A stretch of 20,849 bases of DNA, from the NCBI GenBank assembly GCA_002712305.1, contig PATE01000034.1, positions 1 through 20,849 on the forward strand, in the 5' to 3' direction. Below, piece after piece: positions 1-7,402 of the stretch. Source of the stretch: Gemmatimonadota bacterium. GTDB lineage: Bacteria > Latescibacterota > UBA2968 > UBA8231. A program made the translations under genes and the position numbers. The notes beneath the pieces are model-generated. The model was not told the DNA's origin. It saw only the letters and a program-made list of their open reading frames with translations, and did no database searches. Numbering within the stretch: the first letter of the stretch is position 1; every line of letters begins with the position of its first letter.

Positions 1-163
1 CGAGCGACCCATCAAGCAGAAACCTGTGGACGATGTGCACTCGGTCTGGGTCGATCCGACCTTGTTCTGCGAAGTGCGATATGCGTCCTACACGAACAAT
101 GGCACGCTGCGTGAGCCGGTGTTTTTGCGCATGCGTCCTGATCTCTCCCCTGAGAATGTTTGA
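1..163 (+). CDS. ATP-dependent DNA ligase, C-terminal end (partial)
   Basis: Frame 2 is open from the left edge to a TGA at 161-163 and gives 53 residues. It contains VWVDPTLFCEVRYASYT followed by LREPVFLRMRPDLSPENV. This matches the last part of the OB-fold domain of bacterial ATP-dependent DNA ligases (LigD/LigC type), where a W-V-x-P-x-L-x-x-E-V-x-[FY] strand and an L-R-x-P-x-F-x-x-x-R-x-D motif near the C terminus are typical. The catalytic lysine domain lies outside the window, so I cannot tell a stand-alone ligase from a multidomain LigD. Ku starts 19 bases after its stop on the same strand, the usual arrangement of a bacterial non-homologous end-joining operon, where the ligase seals ends held by Ku. 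The identification rests on a short stretch plus context. Confidence 0.8.
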   Translation, partial: ERPIKQKPVDDVHSVWVDPTLFCEVRYASYTNNGTLREPVFLRMRPDLSPENV

Positions 164-182
164 GCGAGGTAGACGACCATAC

Positions 183-1121
183 ATGCGATCGCTGTGGAAG
201 GGCCACATTCGGTTTTCGATGGTGACGATCCCAGTGCGGCTCTATAATGCCGTCGACTCGGGATCGAGTATCCGCTTCAATCAACTGCACAAAGAAGACC
301 ACGGCCGCATCAAGTACGACAAGGTGTGCCGCAGTTGTTCCGAGACGCTGTCCGGCGACGATATCATCAAGGGGTACGAATACGCGCCCGATGAATACGT
401 CGTGGTGAATGACGAAGATTTCGAGAAGGTGAAGCTGAAGAGCACGAAGATCATCGAGATCGAGGGCTTCGTGGATGTGGACGATGTGGATGTGAGCATG
501 TACGACACGCCGTACTACGCCGGTCCGGATGGTGATGTGGCGGTGAAGGTCTTTGCCCTGCTGTCGCAGTCGCTGATCCAGAGTGGAAAACTGGGTGTGG
601 GCAAGGTCGTGCTGCGTGACCGCGAGGATATGGTCCTGATCGGTGCACAGGGCAACGGCATCGTGATCTACAAGGTTCGATATCCGCAATTCTTGCGGAA
701 GATGGACGACGTGCCGGGCCTGGCCGATACCGATGTCAGTGAAGACGAGTTGAAGCTTGCCCAGTCGCTGATCGACTCCATGTTGAAGGATCTGGGTGAC
801 ATCGAGATCAAGGACACGTACCACGAGGCCGTGCAGGAGATGATCCAGGCCAAGGTGGATGGCAAGGAAGTGGTCATGGCTGCCGAGGACGAGGTGAAGC
901 CCGTTGTCGATATCATGACCGCCTTGAAAGAGAGCATCGCAGCTGCCTCGGGTGAGGCGAAGCCGATGGAGCGTGCTACGGGCGAGAGTGCCGAGGATGC
1001 GGATGTAGAGGAGGGGGCTGAAGAAGAAGCGCCCAAGGCGAAGAAGAAGGCGGCGAAGAAGAAACCCGCCGCGAAGAAAAAGGCCAAAGCCAAAGCGAAG
1101 GCGAAGTCGAAAGCGGCCTAG
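183..1121 (+). CDS. ku: Non-homologous end-joining protein Ku
   Basis: A 312-residue protein. Bacterial Ku is a homodimeric ring that binds double-strand break ends and recruits the ligase. The start RSLWKGHIRFSMVTIPV is the family hallmark (xSxWKGxIxFGLVxIPV). Further matches are LYNAV, F-x-x-L-H, the C-R-x-C pair in KVCRSCSETL and the GYEYAPDEYVVV segment. The ATG at 183 is chosen because the family signature begins there; upstream in-frame codons overlap the ligase gene and have no counterpart in Ku. A GAGG-like ribosome site lies about a dozen bases upstream. The core covers roughly residues 1-255. An acidic stretch (EDADVEEGAEEE) follows, then a tail of about 30 residues made almost only of K, A and P, comparable with the lysine-rich DNA-binding tails of mycobacterial and other bacterial Ku proteins. 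It is adjacent to the ligase end upstream and probably co-transcribed with the TPR gene. Confidence 0.96.
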   Translation: MRSLWKGHIRFSMVTIPVRLYNAVDSGSSIRFNQLHKEDHGRIKYDKVCRSCSETLSGDDIIKGYEYAPDEYVVVNDEDFEKVKLKSTKIIEIEGFVDVDDVDVSMYDTPYYAGPDGDVAVKVFALLSQSLIQSGKLGVGKVVLRDREDMVLIGAQGNGIVIYKVRYPQFLRKMDDVPGLADTDVSEDELKLAQSLIDSMLKDLGDIEIKDTYHEAVQEMIQAKVDGKEVVMAAEDEVKPVVDIMTALKESIAAASGEAKPMERATGESAEDADVEEGAEEEAPKAKKKAAKKKPAAKKKAKAKAKAKSKAA

Positions 1122-1192
1122 AAACGACACAAACAGCAGTGGCGACACGAGTAGCGTTACCGGGCTTGGCGGCTCACTGAACTGGGAGAAGT

Positions 1193-2035
1193 ATGGCGAA
1201 GATTCTGAGATTTCCGACAGGGGAACCCAATGCTGGCGAGGAGGCCTCCACTGCGGAGGCGACCTCTGCTGCGGAAGGGGCTCCTCACGCAGAGGAGGGT
1301 TCATCCACCGATGAACTCCGGTCGGAAGATCTGGCTGGCGTTGGCAGTCTCGACGATGTGGTAACGATCGAACCGGATGTCTTGGAGGATCACCCGATCG
1401 ACACCGACACGACGGCCGCGTCCGGCGAACCGGTGATGAAACCGCCGAAGTTTGGGTTCACCCGTGTCCGGCGCAGTCGCAAGAAGGCGAAACCCGAACA
1501 TCAACTGGATCTGTTTCCCGAAGGCAAGGTGCTGGCTTTTCCGGCGCCGGCGCTGGAACCCTTCGAGCAGGCGCTGCTGCGCGATGAAGATGGACAGGTC
1601 GACGGCGCACGAGATCTCTACGAAGCGGCCATCGCTGCGGGCGATCGCGTCGCCGATTCGTGCTGCAATCTCGGCATCATCGATTATCACAGTGGCAATG
1701 TGGAGGCGGCCTTCGACTGTTTCCGCACGGCCCTAAAACATGATCAGCGCCACTGGGAATCACACTACAATCTGGCCAATCTCTACTTCGACACGGGCCA
1801 ATACGACCCTGCCCGGGTCCACTACGAGCTGGCCTCCGAGATCGCGCCGGAATTCCGCAACATCTTCTTCAATCTCGGCCTGGCGCTGGCCCTGCAGGGC
1901 GACTACGGCGCTGCCATCGAGGCACTATCGAGTTATCGTCATCTGGCGCCGGGTGAAGAGGGTGAAGCAGCAGAGGATCTGCTGGCGGTGTTGCGCAAGA
2001 CACGACAGGCAGCCGGCCCCCCCGACAGCGAGTAG
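1193..2035 (+). CDS. TPR-repeat protein with acidic disordered N terminus
   Basis: A 280-residue protein with no signal peptide or membrane segment. Residues 1-75 are acidic and Ala/Glu/Ser-rich, probably disordered. Residues 85-105 are basic (RVRRSRKKAK). About four tetratricopeptide repeats follow over residues 122-255, with typical spacing (CCNLGIIDYHSGNVEAAFDC, HYNLANLYFDTGQYDPARVH, FFNLGLALALQGDYGAAIEA). TPRs mediate protein-protein contacts. The repeat block resembles the C-terminal half of MerR-TPR fusion regulators as I know them, but no MerR DNA-binding domain is present; that comparison is inference. A short motif occurs twice, ILRFPTG at the N terminus and VLAFPAP before the repeats. 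The start is supported by GGGAGAAG just upstream. It lies 71 bases after Ku on the same strand with no terminator visible between them, so it may belong to the NHEJ transcript. Specific function unknown. Confidence 0.85.
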   Translation: MAKILRFPTGEPNAGEEASTAEATSAAEGAPHAEEGSSTDELRSEDLAGVGSLDDVVTIEPDVLEDHPIDTDTTAASGEPVMKPPKFGFTRVRRSRKKAKPEHQLDLFPEGKVLAFPAPALEPFEQALLRDEDGQVDGARDLYEAAIAAGDRVADSCCNLGIIDYHSGNVEAAFDCFRTALKHDQRHWESHYNLANLYFDTGQYDPARVHYELASEIAPEFRNIFFNLGLALALQGDYGAAIEALSSYRHLAPGEEGEAAEDLLAVLRKTRQAAGPPDSE

Positions 2036-2038
2036 GCA

Positions 2039-2062
2039 GGCGTCAGGATTGCGATTGACGCC
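2039..2062. terminator. Inverted repeat at convergent junction, possible weak terminator
   Basis: GGCGTCA at 2039-2045 and TGACGCC at 2056-2062 are perfectly complementary (7 bp, 10-base loop). The repeat starts three bases after the TPR stop codon and includes the stop codon of the opposing small ORF. Neither strand has a T-run after it, so rho-independent termination is not assured. Confidence 0.35.
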
Positions 2063-2252
2063 GCAGCTCCAACTCGTATTCACCTAAGATGTTGTTGAAG
2101 ATCTCCTCGCTCATGAAACCGGTCACGCGCAGGGCCAGGTGTTCACGGTGGCGACCAGCGGCGATGTATCCCCGCTGATTGGCATCGGAGGAAGGGCGCC
2201 AGAACTTGTCGTCGTGGGGAGACGTTTTGTCCGCTATTTGGCTTTCTTCCAA
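2043..2252 (-). CDS. Small hypothetical protein overlapping the propeller gene
   Basis: A 69-residue ORF that would start at a TTG inside the last codons of the upstream gene (19-base overlap, different frame) and end at 2043. The C-terminal half (GRHREHLALRVTGF, then EEIFNNILGEYELELRR) has a natural-looking composition and would form an amphipathic helix. No Shine-Dalgarno sequence is visible at a useful distance from the TTG; translation would rely on coupling to the upstream stop. I recognise no family, signal peptide or membrane segment. It fills an otherwise empty stretch between two convergent genes, which gives it slightly more credit than a random ORF. It could equally be chance. Confidence 0.35.
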   Translation of the reverse strand: MEESQIADKTSPHDDKFWRPSSDANQRGYIAAGRHREHLALRVTGFMSEEIFNNILGEYELELRRQSQS

Positions 2253-4234
2253 CCTGGGACTGAAATATCGAGATCTCTCTGGGGTGCGAAGATCTGCTCA
2301 CCACCGGAATACGGCGTGGCCTGTGTGACGATGTAGAGGGCCCCGTCGACGACATAGCTGATCTCATCTCGTGCGTCGCCACAGACGTCTTCTACGATTC
2401 CGTGGCCCCACTCCAGCGGGACCCCTTCTGCGAGGGGAGTGACGACCTTCCGGCAGGACGCGTCCCAGAAACCAAACGCACCTGGACTCGTCTGCAGGAA
2501 CATCAATTCTTCGCCGTCCCCGGCCCAGTTCACAGCGGGACCACCCTGACTGACGTTGTCGGGTTCCATCCGATTCAACGGATCACCCTGTGCATTGACC
2601 AGATTCAACAATCCGTACGTGCCCCAACGATCTCCCATCCACATTTCCAGCCCGGGTAGATCGGGGCGGAAGTTCGCAGCGTAGATGCCCTGTACGTGTC
2701 CGTAGCGGTGCTGACGCAGAACGGCGCCGTCTCGGGCGTCGATGAGGAAGAATCCCGGATCTGAACCGGCGACACCTACGAGGACTTCGCCCTCAGTGCC
2801 GATGGGTCCGAAGGCGGCATGGTCGATGTGTCCGGCGCCACCGGAGTCTTCGATGTATTCGGCCCCCTCCATCGTCCAAACCCGCTTCCCATCCCCATTC
2901 CACATCTCGTATCCAGGGAGGATCTCGTCGCGCCCGTCGCCGTCCACGTCGTAGAACCACATGTACATCCCGTGCCAGGCTCCATCGGCGTCGGCCCGCC
3001 ACTGTAGTTGCAGTTTGTCGTCGAAGACCCAGAAGGAATAGCCCGTTCCCGCACCATCTCCATCGCGCAAGATCAGATCCTGTTTTCCGGGCGTGTCGGC
3101 GCGCAATTTGCACGGCCACAGCACCTTCAGCGAATGCAGCCAGCCGCTCACCAACTGCTGACGCCAGCCGCGGTAGGGGCCGGTGCGTGGGAGCTCCACA
3201 TCGGCGGTGATCTCGCCACTGAGACCGCTCACCAGCCGAAGGCGATCGGCTTCGATGTCGAGGCCGATCAGATCTTCGGTGCCGCAGCCATCCAGGTCGT
3301 GGATCTCGAGTCGCTGAAGGCCGCGGGCGGCGTGATAGGTGCGGTCAGAGACCACGTCGCCGGCGAAATCGAGCACGATGATGCGCGGGCCGTCTCCCGT
3401 ATCCTTCCGCAGGATGATCTCTTTGTGACCGACACCACGATGGTCGCCGTAGCGCACCTGACATGGCCACCAGGGGGACAGGTCGATCTTCTTCCACAAT
3501 ACGGGGACTGGATACTTCACAGCTGCACTCGCTACGTCACGTTCTTGAGCACTGAGGCGCTGGGCGAAGGTGGCCTGCTCTTCGGCGAGGCTTCGAACCT
3601 CTACATCGCGGATGCGGCAACGCGTATTCGACCGCAGTCCGGCCTTCCCCGCGGGGAGGCGGTCATCGTAGGCGACGAAGATCTGCTCGTCATCGACGAA
3701 GCAGGTGATCCGCTCGCCCTCGCACTCGGCGCGCAGGCGGTAGTAGCGACTGCGGTCGATGCCCTGTGGCAGGTCGGCCAGCTGGGTCCACGCTTCGTCG
3801 CGGCGATGATAGAGGATAAAGCGGTCGAAGCCCTCTATGCCGAAGAAGTAGTACTGGCGAAGGTCCTGGTAGCGGAGCATCAGTCCTGTCAGGGCGCGAT
3901 GCGCGTGAGGATCATCGCTGTTGGGCTGGGAGAAGGCGTTCAGCTGACGTACCGTCATTGCGACGGACAGATCTCCCCAAAGGTCGTGGCCCGTCACCAG
4001 TGTCCGGTCGGACTTGTTGATGTGTTCCAGGACCCGGTGCCCCTCGTCGTCGATCACTCGCAGACACGACGGCATGCGCCAATTCGGCGGTGCCGTCAGG
4101 CCGTTGACCCAACCTTCGAAGAAGGAGGTCTCGATGGACTGGTCGGGCTCGTTCGGGTCGAGGACATTGCCCACGGGGCAGTCCGCCAGGTCGATGTGCG
4201 CCAGCAGCGGTCCAGATGTGTTGATATGTGGCAT
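2234..4234 (-). CDS. Two-domain protein: concanavalin-like domain plus rhamnogalacturonan-lyase-like beta-propeller
   Basis: A 666-residue protein starting at ATG. Residues about 30-215 look like a concanavalin-like jelly roll of the kind seen in 3-keto-glucoside-hydrolase-like (DUF1080) proteins: LMLRYQDLRQYYFFGIEG, then YYRLRAECEGERITCFVDDE and GLRSNTRCRIRDVEV. A short helical linker follows (about 215-238). Residues 245-666 form a repeat domain with calcium-loop-like motifs: DLDGCGTEDL (313-322), DVDGDGRDEI (429-438) and DVCGDARDEI near the C terminus. The segment GHVQGIYAANFRPDLPGLEMW resembles family 11 polysaccharide lyase (rhamnogalacturonan lyase) propellers. No signal peptide is visible, so secretion is unclear and polysaccharide binding or cleavage is inference. 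It has its own promoter region, shared with a divergent gene. A lyase of unknown specificity, a carbohydrate-binding scaffold or a non-catalytic FG-GAP-like propeller all remain possible. Confidence 0.72.
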   Translation of the reverse strand: MPHINTSGPLLAHIDLADCPVGNVLDPNEPDQSIETSFFEGWVNGLTAPPNWRMPSCLRVIDDEGHRVLEHINKSDRTLVTGHDLWGDLSVAMTVRQLNAFSQPNSDDPHAHRALTGLMLRYQDLRQYYFFGIEGFDRFILYHRRDEAWTQLADLPQGIDRSRYYRLRAECEGERITCFVDDEQIFVAYDDRLPAGKAGLRSNTRCRIRDVEVRSLAEEQATFAQRLSAQERDVASAAVKYPVPVLWKKIDLSPWWPCQVRYGDHRGVGHKEIILRKDTGDGPRIIVLDFAGDVVSDRTYHAARGLQRLEIHDLDGCGTEDLIGLDIEADRLRLVSGLSGEITADVELPRTGPYRGWRQQLVSGWLHSLKVLWPCKLRADTPGKQDLILRDGDGAGTGYSFWVFDDKLQLQWRADADGAWHGMYMWFYDVDGDGRDEILPGYEMWNGDGKRVWTMEGAEYIEDSGGAGHIDHAAFGPIGTEGEVLVGVAGSDPGFFLIDARDGAVLRQHRYGHVQGIYAANFRPDLPGLEMWMGDRWGTYGLLNLVNAQGDPLNRMEPDNVSQGGPAVNWAGDGEELMFLQTSPGAFGFWDASCRKVVTPLAEGVPLEWGHGIVEDVCGDARDEISYVVDGALYIVTQATPYSGGEQIFAPQRDLDISVPGWKKAK

Positions 4235-4249
4235 CTATTGTCCGTCAAT

Positions 4250-4273
4250 GGGTCGGTTTTAGGGTCGGTTTTA
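4250..4273. repeat. Perfect tandem repeat, 2 x 12 bp
   Basis: GGGTCGGTTTTA occurs twice head-to-tail at 4250-4261 and 4262-4273, between the ATG of the propeller gene and the shared -10 region. On the minus strand it lies in the predicted 5' leader of the propeller mRNA (TAAAACCGACCC twice). Tandem sites one helical turn apart could be an operator, or this may be a recent small duplication. Confidence 0.75.
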
Positions 4274-4293
4274 GCCGGGTGAGAGAATGGGGC

Positions 4294-4300
4294 TATTATA
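4294..4300. promoter_or_regulatory. Symmetric -10 element, likely bidirectional promoter
   Basis: TATTATA on the plus strand reads TATAATA on the minus strand, so the minus strand has a perfect TATAAT at 4300-4295 and the plus strand a good TATTAT at 4294-4299. It is an AT-rich island in a GC-rich divergent intergenic region and faces the propeller gene (minus) and the YbjN/cytochrome pair (plus). No strong -35 is visible for either direction at 16-18 bases. The minus-strand TATAAT is the better candidate. Confidence 0.5.
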
Positions 4301-4381
4301 CCTGCAACTTTTGCCCCGATCCATTCGATGCCTCAAAACGGTGGCGTCGGATCACCTCACACTCCTGCCCGGGGGAATTCC

Positions 4382-4816
4382 ATGTTCCGTTCCGCCTTGG
4401 CATTGATCCTGATGGCTGCCACAGTGGCCTCCGCTGAAGTGCCAGATGACTGGAAGAAGATCAGCGGTCTTCTGAAGGACTTCGACTACGAGGTCGAAAA
4501 GAAGGATGACTGGGTTCAGGCGACGCACGATGAATACCCGAACATGTTTATCAAGGGATACAAGAAGGGCGTCTTGCTACAGGCCTACTTTGAGACGAGC
4601 GATATGGATGTCAGCGAGCAAACGATTCGCAAGCTGAACAACAAGCTGAGTCTCAACGCCACAGTGGCCCGCTTCTACATCGACAGTGATGGCGATTTGA
4701 TGTGTGAAACATGGTACCCCGGTAAGTGGGACGAAGATCGTTTCGAGATCTTCCTCGAAGCCTGGCACGATGATACGAAGGGGCAATACTCGATGATCTC
4801 CGTCCTTACCGACTAA
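4382..4816 (+). CDS. YbjN-like exported protein
   Basis: A 144-residue protein. The ATG at 4382 is chosen because it opens a clean signal peptide (MFRSALALILMAATVASA, cleavage expected after VASA) and has GGGGGAA about five bases upstream; an earlier in-frame ATG would bury the signal. The mature part fits the YbjN fold seen in proteins labelled putative sensory transduction regulators: LLKDFDYEVEKKDD, a short core, QTIRKLNNKLSLNATVARFYIDSDGDLMCE split over two strands, and a closing RFEIFLEAWHDD helix. The family resembles type III secretion chaperones in fold and its biochemical role is not settled. Here the protein is exported, unlike E. coli YbjN. The diheme cytochrome gene follows 12 bases later, so the two are likely co-transcribed. 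Confidence 0.75.
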   Translation: MFRSALALILMAATVASAEVPDDWKKISGLLKDFDYEVEKKDDWVQATHDEYPNMFIKGYKKGVLLQAYFETSDMDVSEQTIRKLNNKLSLNATVARFYIDSDGDLMCETWYPGKWDEDRFEIFLEAWHDDTKGQYSMISVLTD

Positions 4817-4828
4817 GCCAGCACCCGC

Positions 4829-5791
4829 ATGCGCATCGCAAAGATTCTCGGACTACTCGTTGCCCTTGTCGGCCTTCTGGCCGTCGGGGGTTTCGTGTTT
4901 ATCCTGACGAGCTTCCCAGATGTCGCCCCCGCGCCGGACCTTGCCGTGGCGGGGACACCCGAACAGATCGAACGGGGTCGCTACCTGGCAGAGAATGTCA
5001 CCGTCTGTCAGGCATGTCACACGCCGAGGGACTATACCCTCTTTGCAGGACCGATACGGCGCGATCTGCTCGGTGCCGGCGGCGAGCGGTGGGATCAGAC
5101 GATGGGACTGCCCGGCGTGCTTTATGCAGACAACATCACACCGGCGGCGCTCTCCGAGTGGACGGACGGCGAGATCCTGCGGGCTTTCACCAGCGGGGTT
5201 TCTCGCGATGGAACGGCGATCTTTCCCCTCATGCCGTATCACGCCTACGGACGCATGAGCCAGGAGGATGCCGAAGCGATCGTTGCCTATCTCCGACAGA
5301 TCGCACCGATCGATCACGAGGTCCCCGAGCGGTCAATGGATCCGCCCCTGAACATCGTCGTACGGCTCATGCCGCAGCAGGCCGAGCCACAGGCCATCCC
5401 TTCCACGTCGGATGAACTGGCGTACGGCGAGTATATGACGACGATCGCTGCCTGTTCGGCTTGTCACGCCCCACTGGCCGACGGGCAACCCATTCTCGAC
5501 ATGGCCTACGCCGGCGGGCATGGGTATCCACTGCCCGGTGGCGGGGAAGTCCGGGCCGCCAACATCACGCCCCACGAAGGGACGGGCATCGGCTCGTGGA
5601 CTCGAGACCAGTTCATCGCCCGCTTCAAGGTGATGGTCGGTGCTCGTGATCAGGTACCACCGGGAGCCTACAACACGGTGATGCCCTGGGCCTCGTATGG
5701 CGAGATGACGGAGCAGGATCTGGGCGCGATCTTCACCTATCTGCAGTCGCTGCCCGCGATCGAGAACAAGGTCATTCGTTTCACACCGTAG
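4829..5791 (+). CDS. Membrane-anchored diheme cytochrome c
   Basis: A 320-residue protein. Residues 5-27 form a hydrophobic uncleaved anchor or signal segment, leaving the rest in the periplasm. Two cytochrome c domains follow, with heme-binding motifs CQACH (60-64) and CSACH (209-213). Each is followed by a Met-containing loop that can supply the axial ligand (FPLMPYHAYGRM around 135; VMPWASYGEM in the second domain). The layout matches the diheme cytochrome c subunits that carry electrons from periplasmic alcohol, aldehyde or sugar dehydrogenases to the respiratory chain; those usually have three hemes when part of PQQ-alcohol dehydrogenase, so this is a shorter relative. No dehydrogenase subunit is adjacent, so its donor is unknown. 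It is co-directional with the YbjN-like gene and ends before an intrinsic terminator. Confidence 0.93.
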   Translation: MRIAKILGLLVALVGLLAVGGFVFILTSFPDVAPAPDLAVAGTPEQIERGRYLAENVTVCQACHTPRDYTLFAGPIRRDLLGAGGERWDQTMGLPGVLYADNITPAALSEWTDGEILRAFTSGVSRDGTAIFPLMPYHAYGRMSQEDAEAIVAYLRQIAPIDHEVPERSMDPPLNIVVRLMPQQAEPQAIPSTSDELAYGEYMTTIAACSACHAPLADGQPILDMAYAGGHGYPLPGGGEVRAANITPHEGTGIGSWTRDQFIARFKVMVGARDQVPPGAYNTVMPWASYGEMTEQDLGAIFTYLQSLPAIENKVIRFTP

Positions 5792-5823
5792 GGGCTATCG
5801 ACACGACACGTGAACTTGGAGTC

Positions 5824-5856
5824 AGGCCGGTACGCTCGATGGGCGACCGGCCTTTT
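5824..5856 (+). terminator. Rho-independent terminator of the cytochrome gene
   Basis: AGGCCGGT at 5824-5831 pairs perfectly with ACCGGCCT at 5846-5853. The inner CGC/GCG at 5833-5835 and 5843-5845 can extend the stem past a bulge, and the stem is followed by TTTT (5853-5856). It lies 33 bases after the cytochrome stop. The minus strand has no T-run after the stem, so it should act mainly on the plus transcript. Confidence 0.85.
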
Positions 5857-5865
5857 CCGTTCTGG

Positions 5866-7329
5866 TCACGAATCGTTGGCTCGACGCCAGATGGCGCCCA
5901 CCGCGTCGAGTTTGGCATCGCTGAGATATCCGTAGCGGTTGATCCACACGCCGTCGGCCTCACTGTCAGCGACCAGTTCGAAGCGGCTTGCCACATCATC
6001 TGGAGGACCGTAGCCGTGGACGAGGGGGGTCACGGAAGGTCCTTCGGACCTTTTGGACATTCCTGCCGAATGCCTATCCCCTCCCGTGGTCGCTGATCTG
6101 GCTAGCTGTCTGGCCTGGCGGATTCGTCGTTTCTGTGCTGATGCACTGACGGGGTGGGGTTCGTGGGGTTCGGGGTAGCGGTAGTCGTCGAGCTTCGATC
6201 CCTGGGGTTCGTCGGCCAGATCGAAGAGATTGGACAGGGCGTGGACGAGCAGGGCCTCGTCGAGATCAGGGTTGTGTTCCAGCAGTCGTCGTCCCCAGAA
6301 CTCGACCATCACCGTCCAATGCATCGTGTACAGCTTCGGAGACACGGCGTCACAGATGCGGGCGGCACGACCGAGATCGAATCCGGTGAACATCGTCAGC
6401 GGCGGCATGAAGGCATTGGCGGAGAGTTTCTTCGGCGTGCCCGAGGTGGTGGCGTCGTCGATGATCTGACGCCAGTGCTGGAGCATGTCGACGGACAGAT
6501 CCGACTTGAGGCGAAGCCATTCGAAGACGGCCGGATACTGTCTCAGCAATGCCAGCTGGGTCATGCGCCCCCGGTCGGCATCGGCAAAGTCAGCCAGGTC
6601 GTCGTTGGTGAGTGAGCCGTGCAGGTAGTGGTAGAAGGCACTCACCTCGGCGTCGATTTCGTCGAAGGCATATCCACGGGTCCTGGCCCAATCGCTCACC
6701 TGAGGGCTGAAATCCTGAAAGGCCTCGTCGAGTTTGTAACAGGGATACTCCGGCCAATCCGGGCGGAACCCCGTCACGTGCGGATACTCGCGCAACAGAT
6801 TCGTCACCTGACCTCGCAGATAGTTGCGGATCGGCTCACTCGCCAGGCAGCCCGTGTCCGCCATGCGCTCCGGCATACCGCCACCGGGCAGGCGCGGGCG
6901 GTCTTCGTCGGTCATTCCCTGCGCCGACTGACCACTCACCTGGAAATAGACCTCCAGGCCTCTATCCAGGGCCGCGTCGATGAAGTCGCCGACGATGTGG
7001 CCGTGTTTCTCTGTCAGGTCATTGGCCTGTCGCGGTTGGTAGGGTGTGTCGGTGAACAGACTCGTGTCTGGGTGGTAGCTGGGGCCCGATCGCACCCAGA
7101 GAGACGTCTTCCCCCATAAAGGACGATCGAAGATGCGTGGGCTCGCCCCCGCATCGGAGGGTGGCTGGAAGCTGCCGCTGCCGGTTTCGGTTTCTGCGGT
7201 CACCGTCGGGTTCAGTGCTACGGCGGTGACACCGGCGCGTTGGGTCAGTGTGTCGAGGACCCCGTCGACTCCCTCATTGAGGATGAAATCAGCCAGGACG
7301 GTGATGCCGAAGGTGCGGGAAGTTGCCAT
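5866..7329 (-). CDS. Conserved hypothetical protein, TIM-barrel glycosidase-like
   Basis: A 487-residue protein; I take the ATG at 7329 (MATSRTFGITVLADFI), because the upstream in-frame extension would run through the neighbouring FKBP gene's start. No signal peptide. Its pattern of beta strands with conserved acidic and aromatic residues suggests a (beta/alpha)8 barrel: a strand GVTAVALNPTV near 33-43, GHIVGDFIDAALDRGLEVYFQVSG (barrel helix plus strand, about 110-133), VTGFRPDWPEYPCYKL with a strand-end Asp (about 185-200), and AVSPKLYTMHWTVM later. Glycoside-hydrolase-like proteins of uncultured phyla often look like this, but I cannot assign a family or substrate. It sits alone, divergent from the FKBP gene and convergent with the cytochrome gene. 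Protein-coding status is firm; function is open. Confidence 0.8.
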   Translation of the reverse strand: MATSRTFGITVLADFILNEGVDGVLDTLTQRAGVTAVALNPTVTAETETGSGSFQPPSDAGASPRIFDRPLWGKTSLWVRSGPSYHPDTSLFTDTPYQPRQANDLTEKHGHIVGDFIDAALDRGLEVYFQVSGQSAQGMTDEDRPRLPGGGMPERMADTGCLASEPIRNYLRGQVTNLLREYPHVTGFRPDWPEYPCYKLDEAFQDFSPQVSDWARTRGYAFDEIDAEVSAFYHYLHGSLTNDDLADFADADRGRMTQLALLRQYPAVFEWLRLKSDLSVDMLQHWRQIIDDATTSGTPKKLSANAFMPPLTMFTGFDLGRAARICDAVSPKLYTMHWTVMVEFWGRRLLEHNPDLDEALLVHALSNLFDLADEPQGSKLDDYRYPEPHEPHPVSASAQKRRIRQARQLARSATTGGDRHSAGMSKRSEGPSVTPLVHGYGPPDDVASRFELVADSEADGVWINRYGYLSDAKLDAVGAIWRRANDS

Positions 7330-7402
7330 AGGAAGTTGCGATCGCATCGGGGGATTCGGAGTATTTGCGTCAGTTCTCTCCCAACAACGAAAGGTTCTTC
7401 CC

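Noticed and set aside
12-1304. Long minus-strand ORF (430 codons) opposite Ku and the TPR gene start
   Set aside because: Its His/Leu/Arg-rich sequence is the typical antisense shadow of GC-rich codons; the plus strand holds unmistakable Ku.
3008-4282. Plus-strand ORF of 424 codons opposite the propeller gene
   Set aside because: No domain or ribosome site; the minus strand encodes repeated DxDGxGxxE motifs and a plausible start, so this is a shadow.
7133-7402. In-frame N-terminal extension of the FKBP gene
   Set aside because: It overlaps the minus-strand gene's 5' end, has Ser/Arg-rich shadow composition, and the FKBP core starts directly after ATG 7403.
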